Source: Boesenbergia rotunda (taxonomy: Eukaryota > Streptophyta > Magnoliopsida > Zingiberales > Zingiberaceae). From it: 64,000 nt of DNA. Location of the stretch: assembly GCA_024364735.1 (NCBI GenBank), contig JAGFNQ010004007.1, positions 62,001 to 126,000 of the forward strand, in the 5' to 3' direction. Shown here in pieces: positions 1 to 15,000 of this stretch. The position numbers and the translations under genes were made by a program. The notes beneath the pieces are model-generated. The model searched no databases, was not told where the DNA came from, and saw only the letters and a list, made by a program, of their open reading frames with translations. The first letter of the stretch is position 1. Every line of letters begins with the position of its first letter.

Positions 1-3000
1 CCTGAAATACTAAGATGGTGCCATCTTGTAATTGAATTGCATGCCATAAGAAGACGCAAGTTGACAGTTATAACAACACAAGTGAAGGCCATTGTACTGA
101 CATCCCAAAGACCAAAAATCTTTCCTGAAGAATTATGGCCATTCTCACTCGCAGTAGTTGTGAAGTAATAGAAGATCAAAGACTGGTAGAAAGCAAAAAA
201 AGCCCATACACCCACAACCGCCCACTTGAAATAGGTATTTCTAATTCCTTCCTTGTAGAGCTGCGGATATTTCTTTGCTAGGGAAGCACTTACATCCTGT
301 ACATTAGCATCCACAATTAAGAGTGCAACCCTAATAGAAAGAGCATTGTGGGTGCCCTTGGTATAATAGTGACAACAGTTCTACGTAAAGAAGAAAATTG
401 AGATAAGTACCTTGTCAAAGAGTCCAAGAATGATTACAGGAAGTGCTGTAAAAATGACATTGTATAATGACTGAAACCAATCATCATAAAATCTCTGGCC
501 AGAGAAGCCAGTATGAAAGGTGAACCAAAATTGAGTCAGTGTGAACGTAAGATTCTTGTAGAAAAAATAAGTAATGACCTGCATTTAAAACTTGGTAAAC
601 CACTTCTGTAATGATAAAATAAGCATAGTTGCATAGGTTGAATAAGCGAAGCAAAGTTACCTTGCATAATCTGATATATGACCATCTTCCATGCACAAGC
701 AAGAGATCTTTAAGGAAGCGAAACTGAGCAATGGCAAAGTCACTAGCCATTACAGCTTGCATTCCTTCCAAACCACTTATGCCAACACCAACATGAGCAG
801 CCTGAATCATACTAACATCATTTGCACCATCACCAATACTAAGAGTTATTCTGCGAGCTCCTTTCTTGACCAAGCTAGTGACCTGACAAGATGAATATAA
901 TAATACATTTCTGAACCATCTAAAATAAGTGGTTAAAATTCAACTTCTCAAATTTGAGAGTATTTAAACCAAAAAAAAAAACAAATGGGACTTGAGCTGG
1001 ATAATTTATAAGAGCATCTCAAAATACAACACAACCAGAAGATCAGAAGTAGCAACAAACTAATGCAGTGGAAATCATTAAACAAGTTGAGAAAAGGAAA
1101 AAACTTGGTCCTACTATAAATCATGTAATACAAACTCAAAGGAATAGAAGAAATGCTGAGAGAAGTTATTTTTTAGCAAATATACAATGTAGAGTGGCAT
1201 ACACAAAAAAAAAAATTGATATAACAATCCCGGGAAATACTTGATTAAATGGATAAGGAACAAATTGAATAGAAACAAGACGAAACTAAACCAGATAAAA
1301 TTGATAAGATTCGATATCAATTTATTTCTCCTTGTGAGCAAAATTGCAAAAACATTACCTAACACATAAACATGAGCCAGACGGTAACCATTGTTTCACA
1401 AAATTCACATGTGAAGGAATCTAAAAATGTATCATAGATACAGATAAGTCTAGCTATGCAAATTATTTACATATTCATTTCGCAAAAAAAAATGTATTGT
1501 GAGAGTCACCACTCACCACCTTGTCATCTGCTATCAAAGGATAATAACTACAGAAAAATGTTTACCGCAACTAGAGCATAACACCTAGAAAAGATACCTG
1601 TGCCTTTTGAAGTGGAGAAACACGACAGCAGACTACTGAATTACAATTCAAGCTTAGCTTTAGCAGATCAACACGTAAACTTGGATCCAGTGCATACATT
1701 AAACATTTGCCATCAATTACAAGTGCCAATTTTTGTCCAGAAATGTGAAGGTCCTGCTGGGCCTCTTCAAGACATCGTTTGAGATCATGACTCACTGAGT
1801 CCCTAATAACCCGTGAAATCTCCACTGGATCACCCTGGCAATAAAAATGTAAGCTTAAGCCAAGACATGGCACGACACAAATTTCTTAGCATTAGGGAAA
1901 AGAAACTTTATTTGAAAGGCAGAAAGACATTGTATACCACAAAGGCACAAACTATAAAGAAACTTTGAGTAAAACATTGAATCTTAGCAATATTGTAAAC
2001 TTATACACGGTCCAGGGATTGTCTCACACAGACTTGCAGCACCTTACAAAATCTTATTTATAGAATATTCAAGTTTTATAATAATTAGAGTGATATATCA
2101 GATCATCTTACCTTCTCCTCAACCTCTCTAATTGCATCAGTTTCTGAAGTGATAATGAGTTGTTTCATATCATTATTGATCAGGTTGCATGCTGTAAAAC
2201 AAAGAAAGGACTTGATCTTTCAAGTAGAGAATAAAGAATTGATTAAGGACTAGATGGATGTCCAAAAAGAATTGGTCGATCTCTCATTTTGATGCAACTG
2301 AAGGCGTGGGAGACAAGATGTTTGCCATACCATATGCTATGTTTATTGCAGTTTCCATTTTATCCCCTGTCAGAACCCAGATCTTTATTCCAGCTCTGGA
2401 CAAAGTATCAATGCAATCTGGAACACCTTCTTGAAGCTTATCTTCAATTGCAGTTGACCCTATCAGAATAAGATCCTTTTCTATCATCTCTGCCACCTGC
2501 AATAAAGAAATTCAAAATTTAACATTACTGAACAATACCATAAATCAAAGTGCTGAACAATAAAAAGAGAGAAGCAAAATTTTTGAGCAAGACTTAGAAA
2601 ATGTTTAGCTAAACACATAACAAAATATGATAAAGAAACTGACTTTCAATTGTGCAAACTTGATAGGCATGCCAAATCTTGACATAAACCAGTCAAGTAT
2701 TAGTCAAGAAAAAAGATACCCGTGAGTTTAGAAACCTTGATGAAAACAAGATAATAGGATACTAGCACGAGATCGTTTGATGAGTCAGCATTGCAGATTA
2801 AATATAAATATCTGCACTTTAACCTAAACATTTTCGTCAAACCCAGACTAATCAATTTGACATCACCAGAGTGCTACAGATTGTTACTGTTCAACTGATG
2901 GAAGCATGTCTGAGGCCTATGAAATTGGCCATTGTGAATTATGCGAGACTGCATCAGTTATAATCATGTTTGAGAGAAGAGAAAGTAGATAAGAGAAGAT

Positions 3001-6000
3001 GAGAAAAAAGGAAGTAGTTTAAGCAAAAAGTAACTTTTATACAAAATTATGTCTCCACAAGTACAAGACTCATCTTTTTCTAGAGCTAAGGACAACACTT
3101 TCCGACCTAGAATAATTACTTCTTAAGTGTTTTCTAAAGATGGATGATTCTCCTTCAGTTGAAGGTGAGAATTCAGATTGGCTTCTGATTATCAGGTTGC
3201 TGTAGGATTTTAATAATATTGCAGCAAAAAAAGAACATGAGAGCATGAAATCTAAAGTCAAGTTAAAAGAGAGACGGGCTTCTAACTTAATCCTTGACTG
3301 ACAGACTATCATGATCAAGAGAAATTACAGCCTGGCTGAGCTAGGCAAGCTTTCAGGACAACCCATTTAATCTGAATATATGGTAAGATGGTTGAACAAT
3401 ATATACTCATCAGTGAATTTAATTTGTTCCATTGAAGTTCCTCATCTTCCCCACTTGATCCTGTTTAGTTTTACTGGACTCCAAGTTTTCCTTCCATCTC
3501 TATTTGTACCCAATCTTCCTTTCCCTTAAAAAAAACAAGAAAGAGCACATGATCCGATCTAAATACTCAGATCATACTAGGCCATCGAGAGAGTTTGATG
3601 TTAATTCTCATATTTATAGATTAAAAGTGAACAGAGAAAGCTGGAGGGCAAGGAGAATTTGAATGCAAGGTATTTGATATTCAGTAGTATCAGAGTGCCT
3701 ACATAGTTGAGCTTAAGAATTATGGAACATGTTTTGAAGTTGCAAATAATTTAAATGGTAATGACAATTGGCCTATTAGATAGGTCTGAGATAAGAGGAA
3801 TATGTTATAAAAGTGTTTCATAGATGTTACATGAGCCAAAAGATATTCAATACCGACTCTTATTTTAGACAAAGATTTGTGTTAAAAGTGTGTGCCTTTA
3901 ATGCATTTAAACAATTGCTAAAATAAAGAAATAAAAAAGAGATAAAGGTGGGAGGAGAGGAAGAGGTTGTACTATATATAACAGTTGTGATATCCCAAAG
4001 AAACTGAAATGAATTGTGTAAAGTAAACGAATAAAAACTCTGCTACAAACCAACAATAAATCATCTCAATAATTCTAAGCTCGACAAAAAAAAAATATGG
4101 TCAAATAGCTCTTTGTCTATTACCATAAGTATCAGATTGTCCCCAGATTAGTGATCAGTGTCTACCACGCCAGATATATTGCAATATTTACAAACTAGAC
4201 TAGCCATGATATTTTCATGAACATCTATCAAATTCAAAACACTACTCTCAGATTTAAGTTGACAGTATGTACCAACAAATGTTTTACAAGAAAATTTCTC
4301 CAAGATTTTAATCCTTGTTCTACACATTCACTTCTACCCTAAACACAAGATTGTTTAGCAAATCTCTTTTAGTTGTATCATTAGGGTAATCAAACAATCT
4401 GGGTGATGTGTGTTATCATTAAACAAAAAGTCAGAAATAATACATAGAAAAGAAAATGCAACAAGGTTTTATATAACATGCAAAGAGCACAATATCACTA
4501 CATACCTCATCGAGTTTCTTCTCTCTGTCTCTTAGAGAAGATTTTGCTTGAACAAATTTCTCATTCCAGTTTTCATATGTATCAATTGTCAAATCCTTAT
4601 AAGCAAGGCAAAGTGTACGTAAACCAGAAGAACCAAACTGTTCCAAGTGCTCCCTGGTTAATCTTTTAATATCTTGATTGGTACCAGCCAATCTTTCATA
4701 TATGACATTATCAGCACCCTGTGGATAGTTTAAAGCATTCCCAGATACAACAGACTTTAGCTTACTATACAATAATAATCTAGAAGTACCAAAATTCAAA
4801 ATCTGACCTTACAATAGAGAACAAGCCTCCCGTTTGGAAAGCGACACACTACTGATTGGCGCTTTCTTGTACTATCAGAAAGAAAATGGGCAAATTAAAG
4901 TCTTATAAGGCTCCTTATCAACTGTGAAGGAAAGTACTCAGTGACAAGAATATACTAACCTATTAAACTCTAGGACATTTAAGATTTCATAGGATACATC
5001 CTGTATATTTCCCATCTTTTCAACATGTGATTCACGTAGCTGAACCGTAGTTGGCGTACGCCTGCACAGATAAAAATCAATTGCAATTGAACCTTTTGAC
5101 ACAAGTTAAATGTACTTCTTGTCAGAGTATGACCCTTTCCAACAAGATGAAATCTTTGATTCTTTGTAGTTATCCTCTATTATCATCTCTGCCGTTAATA
5201 TAAATGCACAGTTGGATTCTACTGGACCCAGTCCATGACCGCAAAATGAATTCCAAAGCCAGATGATCTTATCAATATGTATGCACCCTAGAGGCTTACA
5301 AATGCATATCAACTAAGGATTCTTTATAGAAATTATATTGGCATTTAGAAGTTAAAATCTCAATGAATATCATGTAAAAGAGATATTTGAACTATTATAA
5401 AGGATATAACATACAATTTATATCAACAAATGTTTCAGTCGTTAACAAACATTTTAATCCCAAGTATTTTGGGTCAGATATTGGATCTCATCTTGATTGA
5501 ACAAATAGCATGCAATTTACAAAAGAATTTTAACACCATTATTACCTGTAAAAGAAAAACCCAAAGTGCTTAGCCGCAGTTACAAGAGCAGCCTCATCTG
5601 GTGATGCAGCTTGATAAACGATTTTTTCAGGAGATTCATCACCTTCTGGGAGAACAGTATGACATAATGCAAGACATCTAAAAAATTCCTACACATGACA
5701 TAGGATTAATTTCAAAATACTATTGTATACAACTGTATTGGAACAAAATCTGACAGATAGGCTACTACCAATAAAGAAGAAAAAACTCATGATTGCGTTT
5801 TATCTATAAGTGTTTCCTACATTCTCTTACAATTTATGTAGGTAGGATGAAAGATCCCAAGAATCCAAACATATTTGTGGGTGTTCAAATAAATTCCTCA
5901 GTGAGAGCAGAGCCATCAATCAGGCTAAGGACCATTAAATTGTTAGTAATGAGACCTTTAAGGCCATCTTATAACCTTAAACTACACCAAAAATTACCAA

Positions 6001-9000
6001 GGAATTAACTATGCAGGGACCAACAAAGTCTTGAAGATATGACAGACCAATCTCCTTGGCCTACTTTCAGAGAACCTCTATATTATGAACCACCACAAAA
6101 ATTGATATAAAAATGCACATGCTCTCAAAACTCTCTCTCTCTCTCTCTCTTAAGTTTCTGAATAATAGTTTGTGTCCTGCTCTTATCTGTTTTTTATTCT
6201 TTTTTTTTCTTATTTCATTCCATTTCTAAGCAATAAAAATTATAAAATTTAAATAAATTCTCCTTGTCAACCACCTATGATTTTAGAGCTCTTTTAGACA
6301 GAATTTAATCTGTTTAATAACAGTCCTCTTGACAGCAAATAGAGCCACTCCGAACTTAAAAGTTCCTCCGTAACTTAAGCAAGTTCCTACTTTTGCATGC
6401 CAATTTACAAACTGGGAGTAGTTCAACAAAGAGTCCGGCATTAATGATTAATAGAATAAAAAAAATATTACGTCAGTGCATCAGTTAAATATAGATCTAC
6501 ACTTGAGAATGAGCAGGTAAAACTATTCATGTAAACATATATTCCTTACATCTTTAGTGACCTTAAAATTCTGATGAAAACTCACCAACTTCAAGACATC
6601 AAACTTTTCAAAGTTATCAGGTTAGGTATTGATTTCAACCAGGTTAAGCTGATGGTACACAGAGAGTAAATAGGTTGGTCAGTTTGGGATAATAGAGAGA
6701 ACTGTTAGATACTAAAGTCAACTAACCCACCAATCTTGAAACAATCATGGGGGTTCCACCATGTTGTCCATGATCTCAGAGTCATAGTTCCGTAGGCAAA
6801 AGTTGAACAGCTCAATTAACTAAATAGAAACTCTCATCTTCATAGGTAAGGCCACAAGGAAGAAATTTGGGTGTTTCATTAAATATGACTGAATGGCTTT
6901 GGAAGGAGGAACTCCGGGACACCTCAAAACTTGTGGCCTGTAGGACCTTTTTGAGGTCAGGGGACAATAAGAAAACTGGAACGGACTGACTGGAGTTATG
7001 TTCTAGTTGGTGATGGATGGTGAAATCCCAGATTCAAGTATATGCAAACTGACAAGTGGTCCTAGTATACACTAACAAAACTTCATGTGAAATATCTCAA
7101 TTAATCAGCTAATTAACAAACAGAAACAGAAGTAGTCAGCAATAGGCATAGGGAACTAAATAACTTGTAAATCACATAAATCAATACAAGGAATATGCAA
7201 CAAAAATTGTAATTCTGTAGAATTCATGAAAATTCTCAACTTTCCTAACATAAAGACACGTTTATTATAAGGTTCATGGGACAAATTATCATGAAAACTC
7301 AATACTAGCGATCTTGACTGATCAACTTACTACAATGACAAACAACAAATTATCTACTAATAAAACAATTATTACTACAACAATAATGCAAGCAAAAAAA
7401 GAGCAAAGGTAGAAGCAATCCATATGGCAGAGATGTGGCATAGGCTTATGCAGGATAGATACAATAAATAATTATTATGATTTCTATTCTTAGAGTATTA
7501 AGAATGCATGAAGAAAAAGGTTTTATGAACATTAGTATATGGTATTTATAAAACCATTATAAAGGGAACTACCTAAAATTAGGTCCAGTGGATTATTAAC
7601 AAGATGGACTTCAGCAACTAAAATCTCATGAGTACTTGACCATATATGAAAAATATAGAAGGATCTTAATTTGTAACAAGAATCCCTAAATCATCCACTT
7701 GAAAAGAGAACATTTGAATTAACACTCAGAAGGACTTTTCTACAATCAAATGTCAAAGAAAAACTTCAGTGAAGATTACTAAATTAACCTTAAATATCTC
7801 AGGATCGCGCTCGTTCCTCCAAGCACCACGCATGATCCTATCATCATCAAAGTTGAAACCTTTTTCATAAGCTACTGTGTCTGACTTTTGAATCTACAAC
7901 CAGTAATGAAGGGAATAAGTAACGTAAAGTTATCCAACGTGAATAATTGCTAATTAGCATCCTTCTTAAAAGAGATACATAAACCTCATTCAATGTTCTC
8001 CCTTCCCGCTGTGCTTGCCCTCTTTCAATTTCAGTAATACCTACTCCATATGACACACCACCAATCGAACACTTGAAAAATTCCATCAGATTCCTAGTTA
8101 ATGTTCCTGTTTTGTCAGAAAATATGTACTCCACCTACACCAAGAAGCTCCCAGATTTAGTAACAAAAAGAGAACAAAAATAGATTCAATGGATAAAGAG
8201 AAAAAATTCATCTGTACAATACCAAGGAATTGGATTCAAGCCAATCAGTTCACCTCCATAAACTGAAATTCACACACACACAAAAATGCTATAGCCGACT
8301 TGCCTGTCAGTCATAGTTGAGCTAACTTGACGTTGTTCAGCTCTAATTGTCCAATATTTTGAATTAAATCATTCCTCATATTTGGATCCAATGTTGGATC
8401 AATTTGGAAGTTGATTGGCTAATTGAGGAGTGTGTTGGGTAGAAATTGATTTGATCTGAAGAGCCACAATTTGGTCGAGTTTTGACAGAACCAATATTAA
8501 ACTAGCTTAAGCAAGCTCAATCAATTGGTACAGTAGAGAAGGGTTTAGAATTGACAGTAACCGCTTCCTGACCAGAGGTAACTCAATGGAAGGACTAGAA
8601 TCCTGGCACTTACTCTGTATTTCAGTATAGGAATTGTCTAATTCCGTTCTGGTTCAGTTGATGTTGAACATGGTTAGCCAAACCATATTCATTTTCATAA
8701 TAAAGCTAATTCGGTAACATGTTTGCATTCACCTGGAAACAAATAAGACTAGAAAAAACTGTAGTGTGGACATGGTGTGAGTACCCCAGGTTGGTTTCGA
8801 TATAGTCAACCGAGTCAAGGTAGGTCCTATTGTGTTTTGATTTCTGTGTCTAAGTGTGCAGGAGCTTAGGAGTGCAGGAAGTCGAGCGGAAGACGCAACG
8901 GTCGAGAAGGATAGCACGGGAAGGGAATTGACGGGCTCGGTGCATCTGAGAGACGCGGAGGTCTGCGGAAGAGTACGCCGGTGGAGCAAGAAGGGCACGC

Positions 9001-12000
9001 GCGACGTCCGAGGGACGAGAAGTCGGGCGGAAGCACGCTCGAGGAGAAGGCCGGAGGAGGATTCGGGTGAGCCCAACTCTGGAAGGTCCGAAATCACCCA
9101 AGTAGACCCGCCGAAAAACTGATCGGCAAAGTACTGACTAAAGGCACTCGAGCGCCCCTATTCCCAGGCGCCCCCATAAATACAAGCACCCTATGTGTGA
9201 TTCTATCCAAAACTCAATCGTTTGCGAACGTTGCGAAGCGGATAAACTTCCAGGCCACGTGTCAGGCGCCCCCAAGCACTCGGGCACCCCTATTGTGCCG
9301 CGTCAGCATTCGGATAAAGTTGGTCGGGGTTATAAATAGGCCTCCAGAGCTCAGTTCCAAATACCAACGAATTGTAAACGAATTTCTTTCAGTTTTCCAT
9401 TGTCTTTCTGAGTTCTACAAGTATGTAAGAGGCTTCTCCGCCCCAAGGAGTTATTCAGAAGAATCAAGCTTCATTCTGCCTTGGATTAGCAACCCTCTGA
9501 TTGTAAAACAAGTAAATTAGTTGTGCCTCTTTTTCATTTCTGTTTAGTTCATTTTTATATTATTATTATTATTGATTTGCATATGAACTAACCTCTATCG
9601 TTGTTAGAAAAAAAAACAAAAGATAAAGTCTTATTTGCAAGGGCAATTCACCCTCCTCTTGCCGCCGCACGATCATCGTTAATTGGTATAAAAGCCAGGA
9701 CGCTCTAGAAAGACTAACCGTCATCTGAAGCAACTTACAAAATGGTCGGACCAACCATCTACCTGCCAATGTTCGAGGGAGAGTTCGCGACTTGGAAACG
9801 CAAGATGCAGATATTTTTCAAAACAGATTTTGATTTATTATTAATTATGAAAAATGATTTTGTAGCACCCAAAGACGCCGAAAATAAAGACAGACGAAAA
9901 CCTATGGACGAAAAAGGAGCAAGCAGACATTGTTACAAACAGAAAAGCAGAATTTCATCTGCTAACCGTTCTACCAGCACAAGAAGTCAACCGAATCGGG
10001 ACCTACCAGTCAGCGAAGGAACTTTGTGAAAAGCTCCTGGAACTCCATGAAGAAACGTCTGAAACAAAATTGGCAAAACGAGATCTACTCCGCAACTAAC
10101 TCAGTAACCTTCGAATGGAAGGAGAATCAGTTGCCCAGCTACACGCCAAACTCAAAGAGCTAATAACGGGACTTAAGAACCTTGGAGAAACGGTAACAAG
10201 TCGCGACGCACAGAGGTATGCTTTAAATGCATTCCCACGGACCCCAGACTAGACTTCTATAATAGACGCGCACTTGATTTCTAAGGACCTTGAAGTAAGT
10301 ACCTTAGAACAATTGTTTTCAACTTTAGAACTTCACAAGTCTCGGTGCACAGGAAATGGTAGAAAGGTGGACAACGTTGCCCTAAGCACGAAGAAAATTC
10401 AACGGGGAGGAGTTTTCAGAAGATGAAGACACAGCATACATGGTAAGAAAATTCAAGAAATTTTTTAAATATAATAAATTTAATGAGATGTAGGCTAAGA
10501 AATACCCTCGGAGAAAAAGAAAGATTAAATGCTATCACTGCGACGAAGAGGGGCATGTTAAAGAAAACTGCCCCAAGTTGAAGAACAAAGAAAAAGGAGC
10601 AACGAAGACAAACACTCACTATCTAAAGGCAACATAGGACGAGTCCTCATCAGAAGTTCAAATCTCGAGGAACATGCCAGACTTGCATTGATGACCACCC
10701 ATGAAGAAGAAGAAGAAAGCATTGATGAAGGGGGAACCACGTCAGAATATAACAGGTACAAAGGGGGAGCTTCGAACTTCGAAAGAAACATGGTAAGTGA
10801 GGTATGTTTGCTACCTCCTAATGAACTTTATTCAGGTATTAAGGCTATGATGAAATCCATGTGCAAATTAGAAAATAAGAACTTAGAACTGAAAACATAA
10901 TTATCTTCGTCTTGTCCATTAGAAATGTTTGATAAATTTAAATTAGAAAATGAAATCTTAAACACACAAATAAAGAAATTGGAAAGTACTTGTAGAAATT
11001 CAAATTATTGTCAAAATTCAAAATTTCAATATTCTGAAAAACTTAATTGGTATTTTAAATATCACAAGCGTCAAATTGTAAGAATTCCTAGGACTTACAT
11101 TCCATCTAAATTTTTGGCTAATCCTGTAGGAAAGAATTTATATTGGATCCCAAAATCTGTATTAAACTGTCAGATGTTATTTATTTCTTATTTATCAATT
11201 TTTGTTATTAATGCTTTATTTGTAATTTTGTTAAATTTTATTTGGGATAACTATTGTAAGAAAAATTAGTTTAATATTTTTCGATGATATAGTCTGTTGT
11301 GTACTATCTAGCAAAAGTTTTTCAAAATTTTTTTTTAACAGTTAAACAGATTTATTTTGATTTTTCATTCGAAAATGTGTTTTTAATTTTAAAAATACTT
11401 AAAAATTAATTTTGTCAAATCTGATTTTTTTTTAATCTTTGGATAATATTTTGAACGTTACAAAAAATTTTCAAATTTATTTGAAATTAATATCAAATTT
11501 TAAAAATTATCTACTTCAAATTTAATCAACTCAGGTTCAAAATTATCTTCGTAAAGTTAATTTTTTTTTTCTCTTTGACAATTTTTGTGGAGATAAGTCT
11601 CTCAAAATTCTAACTTGGATAAAAATTTGATTAATTTTCAAGTAAAAATAAATTTTTGAAAATTATTTTTTCAAAATTAGACTTTGCATTTTAAAAATTT
11701 ATTTTCGATCAAAATTTGAAAAATTGAATTTTCTGGAAACTAATTATTGTGTTAGAAATGTACTCAAAAAGTTTCAAAAATTTTGGATGTTGAATTAATT
11801 TTTTTATAAATTTTTGTAAGTGTTAGTATTTCCCTTAACATGTTTTAAGTTTTGATGTGATCAAAAGGGCAGAAATAGGATTAAGTTAAGGGGTAGGCTT
11901 AATTTTAAAAAATGTTTTGGTGCTTACATTGTCATATATTTATTTCTGTTTTTTTTTGCTTGTTTACCCTAACTTAATTTGGGTTGATGCATATCAAAAA

Positions 12001-15000
12001 GGGGGAGATTGTAAGTACCCCAGGTTGGTTTTGATGTGGTCAACCGAGTCAAGTTAGGTCCTGTTGTTTTTTGATCCCTGTGTCTAAGTGTGCAGGAGCT
12101 TAGGAGCGCAGGAAGTCGAGCGAAAGACGCAGCAGTCGAGAAGGATGGCACGGGAAGAGAGCCGACGGGCTCGGTGAATCCGAGGGACGCGGAGGTCTGC
12201 GAAAGAGTACGCCGGTGGAGCAAGAAGGACGCGCGCGACGTTCGAGGGACGAGAAGCAGGGCGAAAGCATGCTCGAGGAGAAGGCCGGAGGAGGATTTGG
12301 GTGAGCCCAACTCTGGAAGGTCCGAAATCACCCAAGTAGACCCGTCGAAAAACTGGTCAGCAAAGTGTTGACTAAAGGCACTTGAGCACCCCTATGAATA
12401 AGGGCGCCCGGCTCTCGGGCGCCCCTATGCATACGGGCACCCCTATTCCTGGGCACCCCCACGAATATAGGCACCTCTATTCCCGGGCGCCCTCGTGAAT
12501 ACAGGCGCCCTATATGTGATGCTATCCGAGCCGGGCGCCCCTATGCATACGAGCACCCCTATTCCTGGGCACCCCCAAGAATATAGGCACCTCTATTCCC
12601 AGGTGCCCCCATGAATACAAGCGCCCTATATGTGATTATATCTAAAACTCAGCCGTTTGCGAACGTTGCGAAGCGGATAAACTTTCAGGCCACGTGTCAG
12701 GCGCCCCCAAGCACTCGGGCGCCCCAATTGTGCCACATCAGTATTCGGATAAAATTGACCAGGGCTACAAATAGACCCCCAGAGCTCGGATCCAAATACT
12801 AACGAATTGTAAACAAATTTCTTTCAATTTTCCATTGTCTTTCTTAGTTCTACAAGTGTATAAGAGGCTTCCCCACCCCAAGGAGTTATTCAAGAGAATC
12901 GAGCTTCATTCTGCCTTGGATTAGCAACCCTTTGGTTGCAAACCAAGTAAATTAGTTGTACCTCTTTTTCATTTTTGTTTAGTTCTTTTTTATATTATTA
13001 TTATTATTGATTTGCATATGAACTAACCTCCATTGTTGTTAGAAAAAACAAAATCTAAAGTTTTATTTGCAAGGGAAATTCATCTCCGTCTTGCCGACCG
13101 CGCGATCATCGTCACATGGATAAGTAACAACACTCAAATAACGTATAAATTTTTAACATGATGAGCATATTACTATGTAACTGAATAATCAAATTATATT
13201 TTCTATAGATGAATCTAAACTAAATCCATAGATAAACAGATACTAGAAATCTAGAATAATAAAAATACGTTAGTAGAATGAAAATAACTAGAAATCATTA
13301 CCTGCCCAAGTTCCTCATTCAAATTTGATGTCCGTGCTAATGCAGGGGTATTAGTTTCAACATGATACATATGCAAATCTTTGTTGATAAACTGAGCACA
13401 CTGAATGAACTTGATCATCTGAAAATGAAACGATCACATAAACTTCTTGTTATATTAAATGAGACACATTGTGAACTTGAAATAGCACTCACCTCAATGG
13501 AAACATAAAGAGAAATGGGAATGATAGTCGAGTACAATGTTATTAGTGTGAACATAGTCAGAATTGAGACCTACAGAAGGACAAAACCATATGAGTCCAG
13601 GAGATAGAGTATTCACTTGTTTAAAATTTTCACAGTTTACCACAAATCTATTGCTAGGGTTAAACTGCTGCTCCACATCTTCAAAAAGTCCAAGGTAGTA
13701 GTATTTACGATCGATAAAGACTCCACTGTAAATACCAATCAATTGCCAAGTTAACAGAAACAAATAACTGGATACATGTGCATGATATCAAATTTGAAGT
13801 TTTTGATATAACAAGGACATCAGAGCACAAAACAAGAGAATAATCAAGGTATGTTTTTAGCTTTAGCAGTACAGCTAATTACTCTTGCAAATATAAAATG
13901 ATGAAAGGATGACTGGGGGGAAATTAAATCTATCCTGGTGCATGGGTACTAAAACACTATTCTAGGACATATAGATACTCCACTGACATCTGTTTTAGTT
14001 TCAAAAAATACAATGATTTTGAACACTACATTTTTGCATACTGTGATTTTTTATTTAACAGGATAGTTGATGAAAAATTATGATGGCAAAATTAACATAT
14101 GTGATGAGTAAGTTGCATGAAATGCTTTAGTCTCTTCTATAAGTACACAGAGAATCGATAGAACTTCATGCTAACTCAAACGTGTTCACATCAAAAGGAT
14201 TACAGTTTGTTATTTTTGCATGCCGGTTGATTGCATATGGAACTTAGTGGTACCTCTAGTTTAACATGTATTATAAAATACCCACTCAATATATATGAAA
14301 CGATATAAAGGTTTTGAAAATTTGCAAAATATTTCCAATATTTCCTTGATTTTATCTTTACTGAGAAAGCTCCTTGACCATAGTTACTTCTGCAGTATGA
14401 TGGTAGTTACTTAAGAATGTTTGATAAACAAAGGAAAATTTTCATTTCACCCCTAGGTTTACTTTCTTTTTTCAATAGCCCTTCAAAGTTATAAAATTGT
14501 CAAAATATCCCCAGTGTTTTCAAACTCTTATTATTTCAACCCCTAACCACTAAAACCATTTCTATACTAGACAGAAAAGCAAGATGGCACATAAGTGGCA
14601 TACACACAATGCCATTAATCCGTTAGGTGATGTTAATGATTAGAGGGTGAAATGACAAAAAGTTTGGAACTTCAAGGGGTAATATTCTGGCGATTCTGAA
14701 ACTCCAGAGAGCATTGTGATAAAGGGACTAAACTTCGAGGGAGAAATAAAAATTACCATAAAACAAATGGCATTTCTTTTCCATGGTCATAGGTTTTTAT
14801 ACGATGCCCACAAGCTTTCATACATTAACGACATGAATTTCCTTGAACATAATTATTTCTGCAGCATGATTTTAGTCATTTAAGAAAGCTTGATAAAACA
14901 GAGTAAAATTTTCATTCTCCCTCCCAAGTTTACTCCCTTTTACAGTTTTAGAATCATCAAAATACTCCCCTCCCTCCCCCCACCCATTTGTAATTCCACC

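Larger units (their letters stand above)
8776..13114 (+). mobile_element. Non-autonomous Copia-type LTR retrotransposon in an ALA3 intron
   Basis: Two LTRs (8776-9681 and 12010-13114) start TGTRAGTACCCC and end ...GATCATCGTYA. The 5-bp direct repeat CATGG flanks the element (8771-8775 and 13115-13119), so the target duplication is exact. A primer-binding site follows the 5' LTR and a purine tract precedes the 3' LTR. The interior encodes only a broken gag with a UBN2-like region and a zinc knuckle; no protease, integrase or RT is visible, so it depended on a partner element. It sits antisense to the gene in the 5.2-kb intron between exons 13418-13302 and 8134-7985. Confidence 0.93.
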
